From: an uncultured Ruminiclostridium sp.
GTDB taxonomy: Bacteria; Bacillota; Clostridia; Oscillospirales; Ruminococcaceae
NCBI GenBank assembly: GCA_944388385.1
Contig: CALXIO010000007.1
Span: 23,384 to 87,383, forward strand
Reading direction: 5' to 3'
Length of the DNA: 64,000 bases
Positions 58,115 to 64,000 of the stretch are shown here, piece after piece. The notes beneath the pieces are model-generated. The model was not told where the DNA came from and ran no database searches. It worked only from the letters and a program-made list of their open reading frames with translations. Position 1 is the first letter of the stretch. The number at the start of each line of letters is the position of its first letter. The position numbers were made by a program, and so were the translations under genes.

Positions 58115-59098
58115 ATGAAAAAGTACGGTGTATTATCATTTTTTATGGTAATTTGTCTTATGGTGTTACTTTTAACTTCCTGTGATTTAAAGGAAAAAAC
58201 TCCATATACCTATACCTTTTTCTCCTTTGATACCTTTTGTACAATCAGTATATATGAGGATATTTCCCCTGATAAGGCAAAGGGTGTAATAAAGGAAATT
58301 GAGGACAGGGTCAATTTCTATGATAAAAAGCTGTCAAGGTTTGATAAGGACAGCGAGCTTTATATGGTAAATAATAATGCAGGAGAAAAAAGCATTGCTC
58401 TATCCCCGGAGCTTTTTGATATATTTCAAAAATCTGTTGAGGCCTCAATTAAAACCGAGGGGATATTTGATATTACCCTTGGAAATATAAGCGATATGTG
58501 GGATTTTAACGGCACACCGCAAAAGCCGGATGAAAATTCCCTTTCAGCACTTGCCGGCAAGGAAAATTACAAAAACATAATCCTTGATAAGGAAAATATG
58601 ACTGTATTTTATGATGGGGATTTTACTGTGGATTTCGGCGGTATAGCAAAGGGCTATGTAACCGATATTATAAAGAAAATGCTTGCTGACAGCGGTATAA
58701 ACAGCGCTGTGGTGGATTTCGGCGGAAATGTGCTTACCATGGGAAGTAATTACGGCGAGCAGTTTAAGGTGGGTATATCAGGGGGACAGGATAATTCCCT
58801 TGTGGATACGGTAAGTATAAATGAGGGTATATTCTCCACGTCAAATTCCTTTCAGCGTTTCGCGGAAATTGAGGGGGAAATATATTCCCACATAATAGAC
58901 CCCCGTACAGCCCTTCCTGCAAAAAGCGATATACAAAGCTGTACCGTTTTGTGTGACAACGGCATTACCGCTGATGTATATTCCACCACCGCATATATCT
59001 ACGGCAGCGGATATAGTGAAATACTCGATAAGGAAGGCATAGACTACATAATTGTTAAAACCGACGGCAGGGTAATAAAAAGTGCCGGACTTAAATAA
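58115..59098 (+). CDS. apbE: FAD:protein FMN transferase (lipoprotein)
   Basis: This 327-residue lipoprotein has a signal MKKYGVLSFFMVICLM and lipobox LLTSC. The ApbE catalytic domain follows: FDTFCTISIYED, the flavin/Mg loop VDFGGIAKGYVTD, and HIIDPRTALPAKSD. It cleaves FAD and attaches FMN to Thr/Ser of exported redox proteins such as Rnf subunits. GGAGG precedes the ATG. It heads an operon with a NusG-II protein and a Gx transporter, a set often associated with flavin-dependent extracytoplasmic electron transfer. Confidence 0.94.
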   Translation: MKKYGVLSFFMVICLMVLLLTSCDLKEKTPYTYTFFSFDTFCTISIYEDISPDKAKGVIKEIEDRVNFYDKKLSRFDKDSELYMVNNNAGEKSIALSPELFDIFQKSVEASIKTEGIFDITLGNISDMWDFNGTPQKPDENSLSALAGKENYKNIILDKENMTVFYDGDFTVDFGGIAKGYVTDIIKKMLADSGINSAVVDFGGNVLTMGSNYGEQFKVGISGGQDNSLVDTVSINEGIFSTSNSFQRFAEIEGEIYSHIIDPRTALPAKSDIQSCTVLCDNGITADVYSTTAYIYGSGYSEILDKEGIDYIIVKTDGRVIKSAGLK

Positions 59099-59108
59099 AG
59101 GGGCATAT

Positions 59109-59456
59109 ATGTCAAAAAAGCAGATAATAATTTTTTCCCTTATTGCAGGGGCAATTCTTATAGCCTGCATAGCGGGGATTATTATAACACAAAACACAAA
59201 AAGGGACAGCCATGTTGCCCTTATATACAGCGACAATGTGCTTATAAGGGAAATTGAGCTAAAGCCCGATGATAATTACAGCTTTGAAATTACCTCCCCT
59301 TCGGGCGGTAAAAATGTAATTATTGTCCATGAAGGGAAAATCGGGGTGCAGTCCGCTGACTGTCCGGATAAGATCTGTGTAAATACCCCCCATGTTTCAG
59401 ATGAAATAAGCCCCATTGTATGTATGCCGAACAAGCTGGTCATTAAAATAAAATAG
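59109..59456 (+). CDS. NusG domain II-containing membrane protein
   Basis: This 115-residue protein has a single N-terminal helix (IIIFSLIAGAILIACIAGIII) and an extracytoplasmic NusG-II-type beta domain with GKIGVQSADCPDKICV and a late PIVCMPNKLVI; the cysteines are typical. ATG at 59109 follows AAGGGG; a longer frame overlaps apbE. Family members neighbour apbE and Gx transporter genes in many Clostridia; the biochemical role is not known. Confidence 0.85.
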   Translation: MSKKQIIIFSLIAGAILIACIAGIIITQNTKRDSHVALIYSDNVLIREIELKPDDNYSFEITSPSGGKNVIIVHEGKIGVQSADCPDKICVNTPHVSDEISPIVCMPNKLVIKIK

Positions 59457-59464
59457 GTGATATT

Positions 59465-59998
59465 ATGAATGTGAAAAAGACGGTTTTTTCGGCTTTGCTT
59501 TGTACCATATCCCTTACCCTTTTTGTAATAGAGGGAATGTTTCCTCCCCTGCCCTTTATAGGGACAAGAATAGGTATTGCCTATCTTCCCATACTTTTTG
59601 TATTCTTTATAGGGGGTGTGTGGAAAATAAGGGACGCTGTTCTTATACTGCTTGTAAGGATTTTACTAAGCGGTATAATACAGGGTAATATGATGGGTAT
59701 GCTTTTTTCCCTCGGGGGCGGAGTATTGGCAGCAGTTGTAATGGGACTTTTTTCCCGGTTTTTTAAAAAGGACAGCGTGGCGGTAATAATAGCCGGGGTA
59801 TTTTCAGCCCTTGCCCACAATGTGGGACAGCTTATGGTGGCTGTGGTGTTTTATTCCCCCTCTGTGCTGGTGTATATATTCCATCTCGGAATAATCGCCA
59901 TTATAAGCGGCGCTGTTATAGGCACGGCGGTATATTTCTTGCTTAAAGGAAAAAATAAAATTATACATAAAATAAGATACTGTGATAAAAATTATTAA
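59465..59998 (+). CDS. Gx transporter family membrane protein
   Basis: This 177-residue protein has five to six helices and matches the family once called heptaprenyl diphosphate synthase component I, now the Gx transporter family, with FPPLPFIGTRIGIAYLPIL, then VRILLSGIIQGNMMGMLFSLGGG and AHNVGQLMVA. It looks like an ECF S-component fold and could import a flavin or quinone precursor for the ApbE partner; substrate is inferred only. Confidence 0.85.
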   Translation: MNVKKTVFSALLCTISLTLFVIEGMFPPLPFIGTRIGIAYLPILFVFFIGGVWKIRDAVLILLVRILLSGIIQGNMMGMLFSLGGGVLAAVVMGLFSRFFKKDSVAVIIAGVFSALAHNVGQLMVAVVFYSPSVLVYIFHLGIIAIISGAVIGTAVYFLLKGKNKIIHKIRYCDKNY

Positions 59999-60007
59999 GG
60001 AGAAGTT

Positions 60008-60202
60008 ATGGAAAAGGAAAAAATCGAAAGGATAAATTATCTCGCAAGAGAATCAAATGTAAGAGAGCTTACCCCCGAGGAAAAGGAGGAGCAGACAGCA
60101 CTCAGAAATGAATACCGTGAGGGCTTCCGCAGAAATTTCCTGAGTGAGCTTGACAGGGTTTATGTAGTGGATGAAAACGGAAACAAGAAAAAACTGACCT
60201 GA
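60008..60202 (+). CDS. DUF896 domain protein
   Basis: This 64-residue helical-hairpin protein matches the YnzC/DUF896 family: IERINYLARESNVRELTPEE, EEQTALRNEYREGFRRNF and a basic tail. In Bacillus a family member is under SOS control. AAGGAG precedes the ATG. It lies in the same transcription unit as the gene before and after it. Confidence 0.9.
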   Translation: MEKEKIERINYLARESNVRELTPEEKEEQTALRNEYREGFRRNFLSELDRVYVVDENGNKKKLT

Positions 60203-60212
60203 AGGGAGTATT

Positions 60213-61193
60213 ATGAAAAAGGAAAACGAACTTATTAAAATGCTTTTTTCCGATGATGACCGGAAAAAAATTCTTACCGACAGCAACGGTAAGGTATTAA
60301 AGACCTCATTTAAGGAGGAGCTTATTGAATTTGCCCCCGATAGCGGCGAAAGCATAAAGGACGGGGAGGTTATAAAGGCGGTTATAGGGGATATATCCTA
60401 TTGCGCTGAGGCGATAAAGGTGGTTTATGAGGGGGATATATATTACCTCTGGACACTTAAGGATATAGTGGACTCACTTAAATGCGTGGGCAGAGCCGGA
60501 AGTGTTGTAAATATGACCTATATGCTGTCAAAGGTAGAAACGGATATGGAGAGCATAGTAGAAGCTCTTGATAAAAATGACAATGCCCTTGAAAACTCCG
60601 CTGTTATTAAGAAAAATGCCCTTGACTTTTTAAAGAATGCGGAAATAGGCAGAATGATAGCAAATGCTATCTACCGCCCCTTTTCCCTTAAAAATGTGGT
60701 ATTCAATTTAGGGGAAGCCCTTATGGAGATAACACAGAAGGCTAAGGTAATGACCGCCCGTCACGGGGCTGATTTGCTGTACAGCTATGATGAAAAATTA
60801 AATGATATGATGACAAAGCAAAGCAGAGAATATTTTGAGATGCTTTATTACATCATTATCAAAAAGGCTCTGCAAAGCTCCCCCAGGGAATATATTTCCG
60901 TAACCGGCGAATGTAAGGAAAAAACCGCTGTTATCTCCTTTAAGTTTATTTTCGATAAGGAAAACTGTGTTTCGGTGGTGGAAAATGACATTGAGTTTTT
61001 TGCCTGCCGTATGTATCTTGAAGAAACAGGCGGTGCCATTGATATAAAAAATCAGGGTATAAATCAGCAGATAGATATTACGGTACCTTTGCATTTCGGG
61101 TTTGCATTCAATGCGCCCCAGTTTACGGGAAAGGTCAATAAAAGGGATCATCTGAGGATATTCCTGGAAAATGCCCGTGAGAAAACTGAGTGA
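60213..61193 (+). CDS. Uncharacterised protein, degenerate histidine-kinase-like fold
   Basis: This 326-residue soluble protein matches no named family I recognise. Residues 1-90 resemble a PAS-like sensor region; a helical stretch with LENSAVIKKNALDFLKNAEI follows. The C-terminal 130 residues resemble a GHKL ATPase: MLYYIIIKKALQSSP sits where an N-box should be but lacks the Asn, and CRMYLEETGGAIDIKNQG resembles the end of a kinase domain. Phosphorylation His and G-boxes are missing, so it may be an ATP-independent regulator. It precedes a genuine two-component pair by 230 nt. Confidence 0.6.
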   Translation: MKKENELIKMLFSDDDRKKILTDSNGKVLKTSFKEELIEFAPDSGESIKDGEVIKAVIGDISYCAEAIKVVYEGDIYYLWTLKDIVDSLKCVGRAGSVVNMTYMLSKVETDMESIVEALDKNDNALENSAVIKKNALDFLKNAEIGRMIANAIYRPFSLKNVVFNLGEALMEITQKAKVMTARHGADLLYSYDEKLNDMMTKQSREYFEMLYYIIIKKALQSSPREYISVTGECKEKTAVISFKFIFDKENCVSVVENDIEFFACRMYLEETGGAIDIKNQGINQQIDITVPLHFGFAFNAPQFTGKVNKRDHLRIFLENAREKTE

Positions 61194-61249
61194 AATTGTT
61201 TTTTTAATTCTTTTTAATCTGTTTTCACATACTTATCATAGAGAGGGTT

Positions 61250-61399
61250 TATAATATAGACAGTCAGGAAACTGACTGAACTTATGGTGGTTGAATAACT
61301 CAATAATCATAATTTCCTCTCCCAACATTTTATTATGATTTGTTTTGCGAACAGCATGATTTCATTCAGTTTAACATGGTTTAAACTGAATATTTTTTT
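61250..61399 (+). ncRNA. Structured leader with terminator before the response regulator gene
   Basis: A TATAAT at 61250-61255 (weak -35) would start RNA near 61261 with a perfect hairpin CAGTCAG-GAAA-CTGACTG. About 85 nt later a perfect 11-bp inverted repeat (61364-61374 with 61381-61391) is followed by seven Ts (61393-61399), a strong intrinsic terminator only 10 nt before AGGAGG. The arrangement suggests attenuation; no known riboswitch class is recognised. Confidence 0.5.
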
Positions 61400-61421
61400 G
61401 CAATTTTTAAGGAGGTAAAAA

Positions 61422-62093
61422 ATGTATAAAATTCTTGTTGCAGATGATGAACAGAAGATAAGAGAAGTCATCAGAGAATATGCGGAATTTGAAGGTCACA
61501 AGGTCTATGAGGCAGTTGACGGTATGCAGGCTGTGGAAATGGCCAAGGCTCAGGACTTTGATATAATAGTCCTTGATGTAATGATGCCGAGATTAGACGG
61601 CTTTTCTGCCTGCAAGAAAATAAGAAAGATAAAAAATACCCCCATACTTATGCTTTCTGCAAGAACTGAAGAATATGACAAGCTTTTCGGCTTTGAAATG
61701 GGCGTAGATGACTATGTTACCAAGCCCTTTTCACCTAAAGAGGTGCTTGCAAGAATAAATGCCATAGTAAAGAGAAATACCCAGAATAACGATACCCAGA
61801 GTGAGGTTGCAAAGTTTGAGGGTCTTGAAATAAACTTCACCGCAAGGGATGTATTTATTGACGGCGAAAAGGCAAACCTTACCCCCAAGGAATATGATCT
61901 TTTATTCTATCTTGTAAAGAACAAGAATATTGCCCTTACAAGAAACAAGCTCCTTGAGGAGGTATGGGGCTATGACTTCTTCGGCGATGACAGAACAATA
62001 GATACCCATATAAAGATGCTGAGAAATAATTTAGGCCCTTACAGAAAGTTTATAGTGACCTTAAGAGGCATGGGTTATAAGTTCCAGGTATAA
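61422..62093 (+). CDS. OmpR/PhoB-family response regulator
   Basis: This 223-residue regulator has a receiver with acidic pair ADDE, phospho-Asp in IVLDVMMPRLDG, Thr/Ser in LMLSART and Lys in VTKPFSP, then a winged-helix DNA-binding domain with LTPKEYDLLFYLVKN, RNKLLEEVWGYDF and TIDTHIKMLR. It is paired with the histidine kinase 45 nt downstream. AAGGAGG precedes the ATG. The preceding leader may control its expression. Confidence 0.95.
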   Translation: MYKILVADDEQKIREVIREYAEFEGHKVYEAVDGMQAVEMAKAQDFDIIVLDVMMPRLDGFSACKKIRKIKNTPILMLSARTEEYDKLFGFEMGVDDYVTKPFSPKEVLARINAIVKRNTQNNDTQSEVAKFEGLEINFTARDVFIDGEKANLTPKEYDLLFYLVKNKNIALTRNKLLEEVWGYDFFGDDRTIDTHIKMLRNNLGPYRKFIVTLRGMGYKFQV

Positions 62094-62097
62094 TAAT

Positions 62098-62119
62098 AGC
62101 CCCGGCTTATGTCGGGGCT
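62098..62119 (+). terminator. Intercistronic hairpin between regulator and kinase
   Basis: AGCCCCG and CGGGGCT arms with an 8-nt loop and a short TTAATTT tail. It probably terminates only part of the transcripts, lowering kinase relative to regulator. Confidence 0.5.
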
Positions 62120-62137
62120 TAATTTGAAGGATATAAA

Positions 62138-63628
62138 ATGAAGGAAAAATTAAACAGTATAAGAGTCAGGGTGTGGGGGATATTTGTTCTCTTTTCCTTT
62201 CTTATAATAGGCTTTCTTTATGTATTTCAGATACTTATGCTTCCGGGCTTTTATGAGTATATGAAGATAAGGGAAACCTCCCAAGCGGTAAGCAGAATAA
62301 AATACACCTGGAATCACACCCCGGAAAATCTCAATACGGTGGTAACTGAGGTATCCTCAAGGAACATGGTATATATACAGGTTTCCGACCAGAACAGAGT
62401 TTATGCCAGAAAAAGCTCCATAGATAAGAATAACAACGAAATACTTACCATTATCAGCAATCTTAACGAAAGTAAAATGGAAAAGTACGGCGTAGGAAAT
62501 GATGTATACTACACCTCCACCATTCCCAGAAATAAATATGACAGCAAGGCTATTGTAATGGCCGCCCAGGTAAATAACACCGGCATAGAAAATCCCCTTT
62601 ACAACACAGATAACCCGGTGTGGGTATATGTATTTAATTACCTTGAGCCCCTTGGTACCACCACATATATTATTAACAGTCAGCTTACCCTTGCTTCTGT
62701 AATAATCATTATGTGTGCCTTTTTACTTTCGGTGCTGTTTTCAAACAGTATAAGTAACCCCATTATAAAGATAGCCAAAAACGCAAAGCTTCTTCCCCAC
62801 GGGGATTTTAAAATGGAGCTTCAGAAATATCAGTTCACCGAAATAAACGACCTTACCGCATCCCTTAACAGTGCTTCTGAGGAAATTGCAAAGACAGATA
62901 ACCTGCAAAAGGATCTTATGGCGAATATTTCCCACGATTTGCGCACTCCCCTTACCATGATAAAGGCTTATGCGGAGATGATAAGGGATCTTTCGGGTAA
63001 CAATCCCGAAAAAAGAGAACAGCATTTACAGGTAATTATAGACGAAACAGACAGGCTTACCTCCCTTGTAACGGATATTCTTGACCTGTCAAAGCTGCAA
63101 AGCGGTGTTGCTCAGATGAATTATGAGCAGGTGGATTTTTCTGAGCATCTTAAAAATCTGGTATCAAGATTTAATCTTCTTAATGAAATCAAGGATTATA
63201 AGATTGAGCTTATAGCAGAGGATGATATTTTCATCTGGTGCGATATTACAAAAATAGACCAGGTTATCTATAACTTCATAAATAACGCCATAACCTACAC
63301 AGGGGATGATAAAACAGTCAAGGTAAGACTTACAAGAACCGCCCCCGACAAGGGAAAATTAGAGGTTATAGACAGCGGTATAGGTATAGATAAGGAAAAC
63401 CTTAAATACGTCTGGGACAGATATTACAGAGTTAAAAAGGACGGGGAAACTCACCGCCGTGCAAAGAAAGGCAGCGGCCTCGGACTTGCTATTGTAAAGG
63501 GTGTCCTTGAAATGCACAAATTCAATTACGGTGTGGAAAGTGAAGTAAATAAGGGCAGTAACTTCTGGTTTGAGTTTAACGAAAATCCCCCTAAGGAAAA
63601 CACCAAAAAGCATAAAAAAGAAAAATAA
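62138..63628 (+). CDS. Membrane sensor histidine kinase
   Basis: This 496-residue kinase has two membrane helices (VWGIFVLFSFLIIGFLYVF near 12-35 and LASVIIIMCAFLLSVLFSN near 190) flanking an extracytoplasmic sensor of about 150 residues, then HAMP, HisKA with phospho-His in ANISHDLRTPLTM, N-box YNFINNAITYT, G1 VIDSGIGID and G2 KGSGLGLAIVKG. It has a lysine-rich tail. It should phosphorylate the regulator encoded just upstream. The signal cannot be told from sequence. Confidence 0.94.
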   Translation: MKEKLNSIRVRVWGIFVLFSFLIIGFLYVFQILMLPGFYEYMKIRETSQAVSRIKYTWNHTPENLNTVVTEVSSRNMVYIQVSDQNRVYARKSSIDKNNNEILTIISNLNESKMEKYGVGNDVYYTSTIPRNKYDSKAIVMAAQVNNTGIENPLYNTDNPVWVYVFNYLEPLGTTTYIINSQLTLASVIIIMCAFLLSVLFSNSISNPIIKIAKNAKLLPHGDFKMELQKYQFTEINDLTASLNSASEEIAKTDNLQKDLMANISHDLRTPLTMIKAYAEMIRDLSGNNPEKREQHLQVIIDETDRLTSLVTDILDLSKLQSGVAQMNYEQVDFSEHLKNLVSRFNLLNEIKDYKIELIAEDDIFIWCDITKIDQVIYNFINNAITYTGDDKTVKVRLTRTAPDKGKLEVIDSGIGIDKENLKYVWDRYYRVKKDGETHRRAKKGSGLGLAIVKGVLEMHKFNYGVESEVNKGSNFWFEFNENPPKENTKKHKKEK

Positions 63629-63630
63629 TA

Positions 63631-63660
63631 AAAGCTGTGCTTATGTTTAAGCACAGCTTT
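63631..63660. terminator. Bidirectional terminator after the kinase gene
   Basis: Perfect 13-bp arms (AAAGCTGTGCTTA / TAAGCACAGCTTT) with a 4-nt loop; T-rich tracts follow on both strands. Confidence 0.9.
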
Positions 63661-63670
63661 ATTTTTTATG

Positions 63671-63943
63671 TTATGTTAAGGCAGGGGATTTTGTTGTTGT
63701 GGGCTTTGGTGTGGTGGTTATGGGCTTTGGTGTGGTGGTTATGGGCTTTGGTGTGGTGGTAGTTGTGGGCTTTAGTGTGGTGGTTGTTATGGACTTTGGT
63801 GTGGTGGTGGTAGTTGTGGGCTTTGGTGTGGTGGTAGTTGTGGGCTTTGGTGTGGTAGTTGTTGTGGGCTTTGGTGTGGTAACGGGAGGCTCCTTTGTAG
63901 TAGCCTCGGTCTGACCTGTTTTATTAAGGTAACCTCTAAAAAT
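63671..63943 (-). pseudogene. C-terminal remnant of a Thr/Pro-repeat protein
   Basis: A minus-strand open frame of 91 codons ends in TAA right behind the shared terminator. It encodes eight imperfect TTTTPKP-type units (TTTTPKPTTTTPKP, with PKS and LKP variants), typical of an extracellular linker. The frame has no ATG, GTG or TTG start with a ribosome site and is closed upstream by TGA at 63944-63946. It therefore looks like the 3' end of a truncated or frameshifted surface-protein gene. Confidence 0.5.
63696..63882. repeat. Minisatellite, about 21-24 bp unit, eight copies
   Basis: Imperfect tandem units of the type GTGGGCTTTGGTGTGGTGGT, with length differences of 3 bp multiples, which keep the minus-strand Thr/Pro frame. 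Not CRISPR: no unique spacers. Confidence 0.85.
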
Positions 63944-63957
63944 TCAGAAAAAAAGTG

Positions 63958-63986
63958 TTGAAAAAATCGTCAGATTATGGTATAAT
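63958..63986 (+). promoter_or_regulatory. Outward promoter at the right edge
   Basis: -35 TTGAAA, 17-nt spacer, -10 TATAAT on the plus strand. It would transcribe a gene that begins beyond the window. Confidence 0.7.
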
Positions 63987-64000
63987 AAAGATACTATAAT

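Noticed and set aside
63696..63882. Possible CRISPR array
   Set aside because: Units are contiguous and imperfect with no unique spacers and no cas genes nearby.
63699..63914. Plus-strand ORF of repeated Gly-Phe-Gly-Val-Val-Val
   Set aside because: It is the antisense reading of the minisatellite, has no ribosome site and a biased composition; the minus-strand Thr/Pro frame is biologically more plausible.

Overview
The window looks like a chromosome segment of a low-GC Gram-positive anaerobe of the Clostridia, most likely a gut Ruminococcus/Oscillospiraceae-type organism. This rests on strong AGGAGG-type ribosome sites, TTGACA/TATAAT promoters, a sipW/TasA-like locus, an ECF-transporter core (ecfA1-ecfA2-ecfT-truA), a ruvC-ruvA-ruvB-glmM housekeeping run and single-membrane lipoproteins. 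The genus is inference; no rRNA is present.

Layout: 0.1-4.1 kb galM, an ECF-like sigma factor, diaminopimelate decarboxylase and an esterase. 4.6-8.1 kb a heterodimeric ABC exporter. 8.1-19.5 kb one minus-strand nitrogen operon: a cytidylate-kinase-like gene, the urea importer urtABCDE, two small membrane proteins and urease (fused ureAB, ureC, ureE, ureF, ureG, ureD). 19.6-26.2 kb a response-regulator-like AraC protein and a surface-protein operon headed by a giant glycine-rich/InlB-repeat protein. 26.5-29.4 kb a P-type ATPase under a yybP-ykoY (Mn2+) riboswitch. 29.5-31.3 kb an RlmA-like methyltransferase and cysK. 31.4-36.0 kb a sipW/TasA-like fibre locus. 36.5-37.0 kb four tRNAs (Gly, Arg, His, Gln). 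37.1-44.7 kb a LysR regulator divergent from a lipoprotein amidase, an ABC transporter, two cyclophilin-like lipoproteins and a DUF3737 protein. 44.8-58.0 kb an SDR, a ClpE-like unfoldase and a 10-kb housekeeping operon (ruvC to cvpA). 58.1-63.6 kb apbE, a NusG-II protein, a Gx transporter, DUF896, a kinase-fold protein and a two-component system with a structured leader. The right edge holds a Thr/Pro-repeat gene remnant and an outward promoter.

The most striking feature is that ten accessory genes (ureE, urtA, the InlB-type protein, all three TasA-like genes, sipW, and the lipoprotein amidase plus both ABC subunits next to LysR) carry 16 reading-frame lesions by my count: 12 single-base frameshifts, most in short homopolymers and ten of them missing a base, plus four in-frame stops. 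I found none in the rest of the window, including more than 20 kb of housekeeping genes. Either accessory functions are decaying or switching, or the assembly has homopolymer errors that happen to spare core genes. The uneven distribution favours biology but does not prove it.

Other notable signals are a near-identical 15-bp box overlapping the -35 of two promoters next to the LysR gene, with a weaker third copy; a CIRCE-geometry palindrome that is not CIRCE in the promoter of the clpE-like gene; a leader RNA with a terminator before the two-component genes; and a conserved-looking pair of small membrane proteins between the urea importer and urease.
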